A stretch of DNA of 44,852 nt from the NCBI GenBank assembly GCA_023260975.1, contig JALQTK010000012.1:1-44852 (forward strand). The letters are read 5' to 3'. The stretch is from Pseudidiomarina sp. (lineage in GTDB: Bacteria > Pseudomonadota > Gammaproteobacteria > Enterobacterales > Alteromonadaceae). The position numbers were made by a program, and so were the translations under genes. The notes beneath the pieces are model-generated. The model did not search any database. It was given only the letters and a program-made list of their open reading frames with translations, and was not told where the DNA came from. Shown here piece after piece: positions 36,350 through 44,852 of the stretch; the first letter of the stretch is position 1; each line of letters opens with the position of its first letter.

Positions 36350-37201
36350 TTAAACTACCTGCTGTGTTTTAAATTGTGTAATTACCGGCATAGTGCGGCG
36401 AATATGCTGCTGTTGCTCAGCCGCAAACACGGCAGTGGCAAAGCTTGGGCTGGCTTGTTTAGCGTCAGCTTGCAGGTTACCCCAAGCGTCGACCACCAGC
36501 GCATGCCCATAGGTTTCTCGGCCATTGGCATGGCGTCCAACTTGCGCCGCTGCAACCACTGCAACTTGCTGCTCAATAGCGCGCGCTCTAGTTAATACGT
36601 GCCAATGCGCTGAACCGGTCACTTGGGTGAATGCCGACGGTAACACGACAATATCAGCAGCGGCTAAACGCAAGGCGCGGAAGAGCTCCGGAAAACGCAC
36701 ATCATAACATACCGCCATACCAATAGTGCCAATTTCAGTGGCCACAGTGACCACTTCAGTGCCGGCCATGGTGGCTGCCGATTCACAATAATTGCCGGTA
36801 GCATCGGCTACTTCAACATCAAATAAATTAATTTTGTTATACCGCGCAATACAGTCGCCCGCGGGGTTGTAGAGCAGACTCGCGGCACTAAAACGCGATT
36901 GTTGCGGATGATCAATAAGTGGAATGGTACCAGCTACTAGCCACACCCCAAAATCAGCAGCTAATGCCGCTAGGCCTTCTTGCATTGGCCCTTGCCCTGG
37001 CAGTTCCGCTAGGCGGCGCTGAGCGGCATCGCCAGCAGCAAAACACAAACAGGCCTCCGGTAAGACCACCAGCTGCGGGCGCTGCGCTGGTAACTGGCTA
37101 AACAATTCACGCAAAGTGGCTAAATTTGTTGCGGGGTCAGGGCTACTACTTCATTGCACCGCTGTCAGTTGCAGCGGCGGGCGGTTGTCGCTGTTGCTCA
37201 T
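36350..37201 (-). pseudogene. Nitrilase-superfamily amidase (Nit-like) interrupted by TGA at codon 17
   Basis: This carbon-nitrogen hydrolase is of the type found between yhdP and tldD in many gammaproteobacteria, related to omega-amidases and deaminated-glutathione amidases. The catalytic triad is intact: Glu49 (LPE), Lys123 (YNKINLF) and Cys165 (AVCYD), counted from an ATG at 37201-37199 that lies inside yhdP with AGGAG 7 nt upstream. That reading gives LQLTAVQ, then TGA (37153-37151), then SSSPDPATNLATLREL, the family's normal N-terminus with one codon turned to stop. The only later usual initiator nearby is a TTG at 37114, which would lose the first core beta strand. It may be a pseudogene, a sequence error or a read-through case. 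Confidence 0.85.
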
Positions 37202-40200
37202 TGAGTTGCTCCTGCGGCGGCTTTAACTGTTGTAGCGGAATCTCAACATCACGACTATCACGGGCAACCTCTTCAACCAGAGGCTGCTCAATGGTTCCGG
37301 TAATACGATATTCCAGCCGACTGATCACTTGGGCATCATGCAGTACCCGATCGATCAACAGCGCGGCTAATCCCGATGGCGGATTAACCATCCAGGCCAC
37401 AATCACCGGTAAGCTTGAGGTGACTTTGGGGATATAAAATATCTGATAGTTGAGTTCGGAACTAACCAAGTTGACGGTACCGTTAATTTCCATATCACCA
37501 GCCGACCCATTTAAACGCGTATTTGCGGTACTCACCAGACCATCATCAATACTAAATTCGCCGCCGAACTCGGTATAGAACAAGCCATTAGCGAACACAT
37601 CGCGGAAATCAAAGCGCAGTTTTCGAATCAACCCCTCTAAACTTAACAACGAGAAAATCCGTGCTGCACCGTCACTGACTTCGTTCAAATAACCTTGGCC
37701 GAGGCGCCAGTTCATACTACCGTTGAGACTGGCGCTATTATAAGCAAACGGGCTACCTTGCCAATTGAGGTCGAAGGTGAAATCAGCAGGGCTATCTTGC
37801 ACCATGGTGGTAATATCGTGCTCGCGCAGAAACGCGCCTAAATCAGCTGAACGAAAGCGCCCCTGCAATTGCGTTTGTGCGGCTGTTTGCGGCTTTTCAA
37901 CCCGCCAGTAGCCACTGGCCTGCAGTTGATGACGGCCCTGCTGGGCAGTTAATTGCTGCAGCCACAGGTCTTTGCCAGCGGGGCTCAGCTGCAGTTGTAC
38001 ATTACCCAAATCGTAACTGCCGTAACGACAGCGCTTACAGTTCAGATTAAGTTGCGGAAACTGACTAAAGTCGCCAACAGCTGGCTCCTCAACGCGATCA
38101 CTAGTGGGCGCTGGCAAAGTAATAAATTCAGCATCGAGATCGAGCTGTAGCCGCTGTTCATTGCGAAAAATATGACCCGTCACAGCAGCATTTTCGGCCT
38201 CGACATCAAGCCGCCAACCCGTTTCGTTATCGGGCCATAACACCGCGGAACTTGGGCCCAAAGCATAACCATATAAATCGAACTGATTACTGCTAATTTG
38301 GATTAAATCAGGGCTTAACGATGGCCGTTGCGGGGCCTTGGTCGATTCCTCCGAGGCTGCCACTGTGCTGCTGTTATCGAGCGCTTGCCACCATTGCGCC
38401 AGGGCATTACCGCTGCGTAACCACTGTTCGAGATGAATCGCATCGGTGTGAATATCCACGGCAAAAGTTGGCTTTAGCCTGACCATATTGGCCTGCGGCG
38501 TTTGGCTAGCTTGCTCGCCGAGGCGCGCATAACCTTGTACTAGCTCAGTACCATCGCCACTTAGCTGTAATTCAAGTAAGCCGCGTTCAGCCAGCTCAGC
38601 GTTCAGCAAAATATGTTCAGGCCCAGCAGATACCTGCAGTTGTAATGGCCACGCACTATTTAGGGGTTTCGACAGCGGCTCCGGCAAATTTAAAGCAAGT
38701 TCACTGAGATCGACTTGTTGCCGCCAATGTAGCGCATAGTCACCGCCCTTGGGCAGTCGCAGCTCGAGCTGGCTTTGCCAGTTCAATTGACCGCTGAGCA
38801 ACTGATCAAGACCTTGCGTGTGCGCCGGTACTTGCCCGATTGGCCAAGCTGCAGTGAAATCGGCACTGAGCTGATAGGCATCGGCTTGGTTGGCACTGCT
38901 GACATTAGCAGTCAACGGCAAGCCCTGCCACTGCATGGTCAGTTCACGCGCTTGCAATTGCTCATTGATAAAGCTCAAGCGCCCACTAAAACCGCTTAGC
39001 GTTTGATCGACAGCGCGAAGATAAAGCGCATTATCGCTAAAGTCGATGTGCCCCTGCGCCTGCACTTTCGACTTTGCTGCCAGCGGAATAGACAGCGCCA
39101 AGGCGCCCGTTATCGGGCCACGCGGTTGCACTTGTTGTAAACTCTCGGCCACACTCGCGGCCAATGGCGATTGCGCGAATATCGGCTGTAGCTGCTGCGC
39201 CAGACCAGTCACTTGCGCGCTCACTTGCAGTGCGGCATCAGCGGCTTTAATGTTGCTAATCACCGTATCGATGCGTGGCAGCTGCATTTGCCCAAGCGCG
39301 GCATTGGTTGCCACAATATGCATGCGTTGGTTGCTAAAATTGAGGGCGATATCGGCATCGTAAACGGGCAACCAGTTAGGCTGAAATTTAAGCATCACCT
39401 GATTTAAATTTGCTTGCGCAGCAAAACTTCCTTGCTGCTGAGCATAAGGAAATTCACTGAGTGTTCCGCGCCATACCATCGCTATTTGCTCGGCTTCACC
39501 AGCGAGCAAGGCAGTATTTAAATAGCTATGCAGCTGGTCACCCATCACCGTCGGTAAGTAAGCGCGTAAAGCGTCAACCGTCACCGGTGCCTGGTTAATA
39601 GTATGCGCCCGGGCCGCCACGAAGAGATCATTATCGAGCTTTTGTAAGCGAGCACTTACTCCTAGCTTCATACCTTGTAAATCAACGTGACTACGTTGTT
39701 CGATAAGCAACTGCCAGGCCCCTTGGCGCCATTGCCAATCACCCATCACCGCCAGCTGCGGCAGTTGCCAGCTGCTAGTTAATGAGGCGGCATCGCTCTG
39801 TAACGTCACCGCTTCGCCGCTGATCCGCCATTGCGCACTGTCACCCTGACCAACGACGCTGACATTAACTGCTTGCAAGCCCGGCAGCCAACCTAGCTTT
39901 GGCCAGCTCAACTGATCTCCTTGCAATTGCCATTGCAGCGGCTCACCCAACGCTTGGCGCATCTTCACTGACAGGGCACCGGCTAGTGCTGCATCATCAA
40001 GCTGCGGCTGCAGCAATCGTAGCAATGGCGCCAGCGCCAGTTGTTGCATGCTCAACTGCCATTGCTGCGGCTGTTGCTCGATACTTAGTGGCGGTAACTG
40101 CCAGCTCTGGTCGTTATGCTGAACGGTAATTGGGTTACTATTCACTAACCAACCGTCACCGTGGCTACGTAATCGCGCTGCACCGTTGGCGATGTAAAGG

Positions 40201-41042
40201 GTATGCGCTTGCTCTGCAGACTGCCAGTGCAGACTGGTATCACCTAAGGTCAGCAAGCCATCGGCAAAAATACCCTGGCGGACATTAAGCCAGAGGGTAA
40301 AATTAAATTGCGCTTTGGCCACATCAATAGCAACCATTTGTTGCTGCAACCAGGTAGCAATATCGACTTGCTCAGCATGCATGTAGATTTGCCCACTGAG
40401 GCCTTGGTCATCGGCACTGCTGAGATTAATTTGAATATCAAGTTCATTCGCATCAAGATCAGCAATACGGAAACGGCCGACCCCTTGATGCTGGTCATTT
40501 TGATTAAACCAGCGTAACTCATCCATGATAATACGCCGCTGTTGGCCGACTAAATTAGTTAATGTGATCGCGCTATCGCGCACATCAATATGCACTAACT
40601 GCTGCAACAAGAACCGTTGTAGTGGTTTGATGGCCAACCGATTATTGGCTTGATTGAGATGGCGTAAATCATAACTAAACTGCGCATTATCGAGCGTCAC
40701 GCGCTCAATTTGCCATGACCAGCGGCGTAGCGATTGCCAAAAATTGAAATGAATGCGTGCTTCATCGGCGACCAGCAAGGGTGGCTCGCCCGCGAGCCCG
40801 GGTAGCTGTAATTGCCGCAACACCAACTGCGGGCCACTACGATTCCAATCGGCACTGAGTTCTGCCACGCTGGCGGTGACCTGATAACGCTCGGCTAACA
40901 GATACTCAAGCTGGCGGGTAACATCGGGTAGCTGCGGCAATAAATAACGTAACACCGTTAACAGCAGCGCCAACAACACCAACAGTGTTACCACACTGTA
41001 GAGTATTGTTTGGTAGGTAAATTTCGCTGAGCGCCGCAACAT
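37146..41042 (-). CDS. yhdP: YhdP, AsmA-like inter-membrane phospholipid transport protein
   Basis: YhdP is a large inner-membrane-anchored periplasmic bridge that, with TamB and YdbH, moves phospholipid to the outer membrane. The 1298-residue protein has one N-terminal membrane segment (about 13-33) followed by a long, beta-rich, AsmA/DUF3971-like repeat region, and ends in the AsmA C-terminal-like block FSIDDGLVSTANTRLNGSAG and a Gln/Pro-rich tail. Size matches the family. Its last 56 nt overlap the true start of nit in another frame. It lies after rng, as in E. coli. Confidence 0.94.
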   Translation of the reverse strand: MLRRSAKFTYQTILYSVVTLLVLLALLLTVLRYLLPQLPDVTRQLEYLLAERYQVTASVAELSADWNRSGPQLVLRQLQLPGLAGEPPLLVADEARIHFNFWQSLRRWSWQIERVTLDNAQFSYDLRHLNQANNRLAIKPLQRFLLQQLVHIDVRDSAITLTNLVGQQRRIIMDELRWFNQNDQHQGVGRFRIADLDANELDIQINLSSADDQGLSGQIYMHAEQVDIATWLQQQMVAIDVAKAQFNFTLWLNVRQGIFADGLLTLGDTSLHWQSAEQAHTLYIANGAARLRSHGDGWLVNSNPITVQHNDQSWQLPPLSIEQQPQQWQLSMQQLALAPLLRLLQPQLDDAALAGALSVKMRQALGEPLQWQLQGDQLSWPKLGWLPGLQAVNVSVVGQGDSAQWRISGEAVTLQSDAASLTSSWQLPQLAVMGDWQWRQGAWQLLIEQRSHVDLQGMKLGVSARLQKLDNDLFVAARAHTINQAPVTVDALRAYLPTVMGDQLHSYLNTALLAGEAEQIAMVWRGTLSEFPYAQQQGSFAAQANLNQVMLKFQPNWLPVYDADIALNFSNQRMHIVATNAALGQMQLPRIDTVISNIKAADAALQVSAQVTGLAQQLQPIFAQSPLAASVAESLQQVQPRGPITGALALSIPLAAKSKVQAQGHIDFSDNALYLRAVDQTLSGFSGRLSFINEQLQARELTMQWQGLPLTANVSSANQADAYQLSADFTAAWPIGQVPAHTQGLDQLLSGQLNWQSQLELRLPKGGDYALHWRQQVDLSELALNLPEPLSKPLNSAWPLQLQVSAGPEHILLNAELAERGLLELQLSGDGTELVQGYARLGEQASQTPQANMVRLKPTFAVDIHTDAIHLEQWLRSGNALAQWWQALDNSSTVAASEESTKAPQRPSLSPDLIQISSNQFDLYGYALGPSSAVLWPDNETGWRLDVEAENAAVTGHIFRNEQRLQLDLDAEFITLPAPTSDRVEEPAVGDFSQFPQLNLNCKRCRYGSYDLGNVQLQLSPAGKDLWLQQLTAQQGRHQLQASGYWRVEKPQTAAQTQLQGRFRSADLGAFLREHDITTMVQDSPADFTFDLNWQGSPFAYNSASLNGSMNWRLGQGYLNEVSDGAARIFSLLSLEGLIRKLRFDFRDVFANGLFYTEFGGEFSIDDGLVSTANTRLNGSAGDMEINGTVNLVSSELNYQIFYIPKVTSSLPVIVAWMVNPPSGLAALLIDRVLHDAQVISRLEYRITGTIEQPLVEEVARDSRDVEIPLQQLKPPQEQLNEQQRQPPAAATDSGAMK

Positions 41043-41046
41043 AAGC

Positions 41047-42513
41047 TTACATCATGACCACATCAAACTGCTCTTGATGATAGAGCGGTTCGGTCATTAC
41101 CTTAACCTGTTTGGCAATAAACACTTCAAGCTCGGCCAAGGCATGTGACTCCTCATTCAGTAGCGCCTCAGCCACCGCCGCCGAGGCGTAAACAACAAAA
41201 CGAGCGGCGGCATAAGCGCGATTAACCCGAACAATTTCGCGCATAATTTCGAAGCACACGGTTTCCACCGTTTTCATCGAACCACGGCCATTACATACCG
41301 GGCACTCGGAGCACAGCACATGCTCAAGACTCTCACGCGTACGTTTACGCGTCATTTCAACTAAACCAAGGGTGGTGAAGCCATTAATCGAGTTTTTTGC
41401 ACGGTCTTTGCTGAGCGCTTGTTCCAAGCTATGCAGGACGCGCCGGCGATGATCGCTACTTTGCATGTCAATAAAGTCGATAATGATGATACCGCCCAAA
41501 TTACGCAAGCGAAGCTGCCGGGCGATGGCTTGAGTCGCCTCAATATTGGTATTAAAGATAGTCTCTTCTAAATTACGATGGCCGACAAAAGCGCCAGTAT
41601 TAATATCAATGGTGGTCATGGCCTCAGTTTGGTCAATCACAATTGAGCCACCAGATTTTAATTCCACTTTACGCTCTAAGGCCCGTTGAACTTCATTTTC
41701 AACATCGAATAAGTCAAAAATAGGTCGGTCGCCCGGGTAGTACTCCAGCACATCGTTTAATTCTGGAATAAATTCGTCGACAAATTGGCGCAGTTGCTCG
41801 TAGGTGACCTTTGAATCAACACGAATACGCTCAATCGGCTCGCCGACAAAATCGCGCAGAATACGACAGGCTAAATTAAGATCCTCGTAAAGCAGGCCAA
41901 CTTTACGCAGGGTCTTTTTACGCTTTTGGATGGTATCCCACAGTCGGCGCAAAAAGGCCGCATCTTGACTCAGTGCCTGATCGGCAGCGCCTTCGGCGGC
42001 AGTGCGGACAATAAAACCACCATCGTCATCACAATACGGCAAGGCCGCCCGTTTCAGCCGTTCGCGCTCGGCTTCGTCCTCAATACGTTGGGAAATACCG
42101 ACGTGCGGCGAGCGCGGCATCAACACCATGTAGCGTGATGGAATAGTGATATCGGTGGTTAAACGCGCACCTTTGGTGCCTAACGGGTCTTTCACCACCT
42201 GCACCACCAGCAACTGACCAGGGCGCACCAGTTGAGCAATATCTTTCGGCTGTTCGGGCCGACTGGCGAGCTCTTCTTGGTCAATATGGGTGATGATATC
42301 GGAGGCGTGCAAAAACGCGGCCTTATCCAAACCAATATCGATAAAAGCCGCCTGCATACCGGGTAACACGCGCGATACTTTGCCCAGAAAGATATTACCC
42401 ACCAAGCCTCGCTTGGCTTGGCGTTCAATATGGATCTCTTGCAAGATGCCATTTTCAATCAGCGCAACCCGCGTTTCCGTGGGTGTTACATTCATCAGAA
42501 TTTCGGCACTCAT
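41047..42513 (-). CDS. rng: RNase G, endoribonuclease
   Basis: RNase G is the RNase E-like enzyme that matures the 16S rRNA 5' end and decays some mRNAs. The 488-residue protein has the S1-containing start (GNIFLGKVSRVLPGMQAAFI), the catalytic Asp in TTIDINTGAFVG with IIIDFIDM, and the Zn-link CPVC (Cys404 and Cys407). The long C-terminal scaffold of RNase E is absent. Its ATG overlaps the maf stop as ATGA. Confidence 0.97.
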   Translation of the reverse strand: MSAEILMNVTPTETRVALIENGILQEIHIERQAKRGLVGNIFLGKVSRVLPGMQAAFIDIGLDKAAFLHASDIITHIDQEELASRPEQPKDIAQLVRPGQLLVVQVVKDPLGTKGARLTTDITIPSRYMVLMPRSPHVGISQRIEDEAERERLKRAALPYCDDDGGFIVRTAAEGAADQALSQDAAFLRRLWDTIQKRKKTLRKVGLLYEDLNLACRILRDFVGEPIERIRVDSKVTYEQLRQFVDEFIPELNDVLEYYPGDRPIFDLFDVENEVQRALERKVELKSGGSIVIDQTEAMTTIDINTGAFVGHRNLEETIFNTNIEATQAIARQLRLRNLGGIIIIDFIDMQSSDHRRRVLHSLEQALSKDRAKNSINGFTTLGLVEMTRKRTRESLEHVLCSECPVCNGRGSMKTVETVCFEIMREIVRVNRAYAAARFVVYASAAVAEALLNEESHALAELEVFIAKQVKVMTEPLYHQEQFDVVMM

Positions 42514-43124
42514 TGTGCGCGTTCCTCGCTGAAGCAGTGTTCGCGTTGCAATAATAACTGTTCGGTTTCATACAGTGGCAAACCCACCACTGCAGAATAG
42601 CTACCGCTGAGCTGCGTGACAAATTTACCAGCCCGCCCCTGAATGCCATAGCCACCAGCTTTATCGGCTGCTTCACCGCTGGCCCAATAGGCTTCTAACT
42701 CAGCCTCACTGAGGGTTTTAAAATGCACCTCGGTGCGCACCAAGCACTGGCTCACACCGCGCTTATCAACCACCGCAACGGCGGTAAGCACCTCATGCAT
42801 CTGCCCCGATAGTAACGCCATCATGCGACAAAAATCAGCAAAATGTTGGGGTTTCTCTAACACCTGATCAGCGGCGACTACAATGGTATCGGCGCCCACT
42901 ACATAATACTCCGTCTGTGGCGCTGCGGCAGCACTGGCTAAGGCCAGGCCAGCGTGAGCTTTGGCCTGCGCCAGCCGCTGCACATAAGTGCTGGCCGTTT
43001 CATTGGCCTGACGTTGTTCAGGTACGTACGGTAATATCAGCGTAAACGGCCGCTCGAGTAATTGCAGTAATTGCTGACGCCGCGGTGAAGCTGAGGCTAA
43101 CAGCAGCTGAAAGGTTGATGCCAT
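42510..43124 (-). CDS. maf: Maf-family nucleotide pyrophosphatase (YhdE)
   Basis: Maf proteins of the YhdE type hydrolyse dTTP/UTP and modified pyrimidine nucleotides and are linked to septum control. The 204-residue protein has the ASASPRR substrate loop (10-16), the catalytic GADT with Asp79 and the conserved KAGGYGIQGRAGKFV segment. It lies between mreD and rng, the standard position for this paralogue. Confidence 0.95.
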   Translation of the reverse strand: MASTFQLLLASASPRRQQLLQLLERPFTLILPYVPEQRQANETASTYVQRLAQAKAHAGLALASAAAAPQTEYYVVGADTIVVAADQVLEKPQHFADFCRMMALLSGQMHEVLTAVAVVDKRGVSQCLVRTEVHFKTLSEAELEAYWASGEAADKAGGYGIQGRAGKFVTQLSGSYSAVVGLPLYETEQLLLQREHCFSEERAQ

Positions 43125-43133
43125 GGCGATAAC

Positions 43134-43616
43134 CTAGCGAATTGCGTAAGTTTGGCGGTATTTGCGCAATAACAAATACACCCATGGCCAAGCCAACATG
43201 GAGGTAATCACCGGATATAAATACGGCAGATTAAATACCGCATCATTCAACACATGCTCGAGCTGATAGACAATCATTCGTTTGGCTAGCACTAACAAAC
43301 CAACAAAAACCGTTAGCTGCAGCATTGATTGATTGCGCAAACGCTGAAAATGGCGCAATACCGGGTAGGCCACTGCCACTAAGGCAATGGTATAAATACC
43401 AAAACCTGAGCCCATCAATATATCGGTTAATAACCCCAGCATAAGCACGGTAACAAAGCCTACTCGGTGCGGTATAGCCATCAACCAATAAATTAACAGC
43501 AAACTGATCCAATCGGGCCGCCAGACTTCGAGCACTGATGGCAGCGGCAGCACCATTAATACTAAAGCCGCCAAATAACTTAACAACAACGGTACTAAGC
43601 CAGATTTAATCCACAT
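43134..43616 (-). CDS. mreD: MreD, rod-shape membrane protein
   Basis: MreD is an integral inner-membrane protein of the elongasome, working with MreC, MreB, RodA and PBP2. The 160-residue protein, from the ATG at 43616, has about five hydrophobic helices, with the RPDWISLLLIYW and LTDILMGSGFG motifs. E. coli MreD is 162 residues. An in-frame extension to 43784 lies wholly in mreC and was rejected. It overlaps mreC by 11 nt. Confidence 0.95.
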   Translation of the reverse strand: MWIKSGLVPLLLSYLAALVLMVLPLPSVLEVWRPDWISLLLIYWLMAIPHRVGFVTVLMLGLLTDILMGSGFGIYTIALVAVAYPVLRHFQRLRNQSMLQLTVFVGLLVLAKRMIVYQLEHVLNDAVFNLPYLYPVITSMLAWPWVYLLLRKYRQTYAIR

Positions 43617-44499
43617 AGTTGACCTCCGGCCGTTGCGCTGCATCATCATTGGCACGGCCAAAAACCGGTTGCTCATCAACATGACCTGGCCACAGCAACA
43701 ATAAACTACGCACCCGATCGAGCTGGGCATAGGGCCGCACGGCGACTTGGGCATATTGAAATTGCTCGTTGCGGTCAATTTCAATCACTTCGGCAACCGG
43801 GTAGCCTTCTGGGAATACTTCGTCAAGACCAGACGACAACAGCACATCGCCTACTTCAATATCGCTACTATGGGAAATGTAAAGCAGCGCTAATTTCTGT
43901 AAATCACCGGTGCCCTGCGCTAGTACGCGAATATCGTTGCGCTGTACCCGCAATGAAATGGCATGACTTTGATCAGAAATCAGTAATACCCGTGCGGTAT
44001 TCAAGCCGACACTGACCAGTTGTCCGACAATACCGCGATTATCTAATACCGGCTGACCAACATAGGCACCATTACTCGAACCTTTGTTGATCACCACTTG
44101 GTGTGAAAATGGATCGGAGGCCACCGCCACCACTTCGGTCACCATGCGGCGGGAAGCACCGCGCACATCGGAACCAAGTAACTGGCGTAAGCGGTCATTT
44201 TCACTTTCAATAAAATTCAGCCGTTGCGCCGCCATTTCTAGCTCCAGCAACGGATTTCCTAAGCGCTCATTGTCTTTACGTACTTCACTACGAGTGGTCA
44301 AACTATAATCAATGCGAGCAGAGATTTGCTGGGGTAACACCGCCAAATATTGAATAGGGGAAACTACAGTGGATAAAAACGAACGCACCGGCTGCATGGT
44401 ATTCAGCCGGTGGTCTAAAAAAAGCAGTAAGCTGGCGCAACCCAGCGCAATGAAAAAGCGTGTGCGTAGCGACGGCCCGCGTTCAAACAGCGACTTCAT
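43606..44499 (-). CDS. mreC: MreC, rod-shape periplasmic scaffold protein
   Basis: MreC is a bitopic protein that activates the RodA-PBP2 elongation synthase. The 297-residue protein has a membrane segment at about 14-31, a coiled coil (about 65-105, ending NDRLRQLLG) and the beta-rich domain with VINKGSSNGAYVGQPVLDNRGIVG. It lacks the long proline-rich C-terminal extension of some relatives. It begins 8 nt after mreB. Confidence 0.95.
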   Translation of the reverse strand: MKSLFERGPSLRTRFFIALGCASLLLFLDHRLNTMQPVRSFLSTVVSPIQYLAVLPQQISARIDYSLTTRSEVRKDNERLGNPLLELEMAAQRLNFIESENDRLRQLLGSDVRGASRRMVTEVVAVASDPFSHQVVINKGSSNGAYVGQPVLDNRGIVGQLVSVGLNTARVLLISDQSHAISLRVQRNDIRVLAQGTGDLQKLALLYISHSSDIEVGDVLLSSGLDEVFPEGYPVAEVIEIDRNEQFQYAQVAVRPYAQLDRVRSLLLLWPGHVDEQPVFGRANDDAAQRPEVNYVD

Positions 44500-44507
44500 G
44501 CCGTCGC

Positions 44508-44852
44508 CTACTCATAACTGAACAGGTCACCGCCGTGCATGTCAATCATCTCAAGGGCCTTACCACCACCACGGGCAACACAGGTCAAGGGATCATCAGC
44601 GACAATCACCGGGATACCGGTTTCTTCCATGAGCAAGCGGTCGAGATCACGCAACAAGGCACCACCACCGGTTAATACCATACCACGCTCAGAAATATCT
44701 GAAGCGAGCTCCGGGGGTGATTGCTCCAATGCCAGCAACACCGCACTGACGATACCCATCAGTGGCTCTTGCAAGGCTTCTAAAATTTCGTTGCTGTTGA
44801 CGGTAAATGAGCGTGGTACGCCCTCAGCTAAATTACGGCCACGTACTTCTAT
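44508..44852 (-). CDS. mreB: MreB, actin-like rod-shape protein (partial, C-terminal part)
   Basis: MreB is the actin homologue that guides lateral wall synthesis. About 114 C-terminal residues are present; the frame is open to the right edge. It includes [35 protein letters not shown] and [13 protein letters not shown] near the C-terminus, and matches other gammaproteobacterial MreB proteins almost exactly. It is upstream of mreC in the usual mreBCD order. Confidence 0.97.
   Translation of the reverse strand: MEVRGRNLAEGVPRSFTVNSNEILEALQEPLMGIVSAVLLALEQSPPELASDISERGMVLTGGGALLRDLDRLLMEETGIPVIVADDPLTCVARGGGKALEMIDMHGGDLFSYE

Noticed and set aside
37151-37153. Selenocysteine reading of the TGA in the nitrilase gene
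   Set aside because: The position normally holds a hydrophobic residue rather than the catalytic Cys, and I see no obvious SECIS-like hairpin just after it.
43617-43784. N-terminal extension of MreD
   Set aside because: It lies in another frame inside mreC; the ATG at 43616 gives the family length and N-terminus.

Overview
The window is a chromosomal segment of a gammaproteobacterium, about 50% GC by eye. Gene content and order suit an Alteromonadales-type marine bacterium, with Idiomarinaceae as a low-confidence guess. Nearly every gene is a housekeeping gene with an Escherichia coli or Pseudomonas counterpart. The only clearly accessory insert I see is a two-gene toxin-antitoxin module at 16783-17396.

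Layout. 1-5394 (minus) is the start of the dcw division and cell-wall cluster, mraZ-rsmH-ftsL-ftsI-murE-murF (murF runs off the left edge), led by a sigma70-type promoter and three MraZ boxes spaced 10 bp apart. 5570-5924 (minus) is the RNase P RNA, whose -10 box overlaps the rsmI stop codon. 6885-10237 (plus) carries lpoA, yraN, diaA and dolP. 10245-13906 (minus) carries petA-petB-petC (cytochrome bc1) followed by sspA-sspB. 14080-14918 (minus) is rplM-rpsI with a structured leader. zapE (minus) and zapG (plus) diverge around 16250. The toxin-antitoxin pair lies between zapG and degQ-degS. 20022-24668 (minus) holds mlaF-mlaE-mlaD-mlaC-mlaB, ibaG and murA. 24868-31451 (plus) is the kdsD-kdsC-lptC-lptA-lptB-rpoN-hpf-ptsN-rapZ-npr operon, followed by mgtE. 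32921-36347 holds pmbA (minus), darP (plus) and tldD (minus). 36350-44852 (minus) is mreB (partial)-mreC-mreD-maf-rng-yhdP-nit.

How the genes work together. The theme is envelope growth: septal peptidoglycan synthesis (ftsI, ftsL, murE, murF, murA, lpoA), elongation (mreBCD), LPS synthesis and export (kdsD, kdsC, lptABC), phospholipid traffic between membranes (mla genes, yhdP, dolP), envelope quality control (degQ, degS) and nitrogen-PTS/RapZ control of amino-sugar supply (ptsN, rapZ, npr). Most operon junctions are 1-20 nt overlaps, which implies translational coupling.

Most notable. I found no new multi-gene system. The unexpected signals are lesions or odd designs inside conserved genes. 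Cytochrome b (petB) has Pro at residue 101, where the family has a haem-ligand His. The nitrilase-family gene nit has an in-frame TGA at codon 17, so its true start lies inside yhdP. DegS has GTSGG instead of GNSGG at its active site. DiaA has lost its SIS phosphosugar-binding loops. The mgtE ribosome binding site is buried in the 3' arm of a terminator hairpin that overlaps a candidate promoter. Mutation, sequencing error and real biology cannot be separated from sequence alone.
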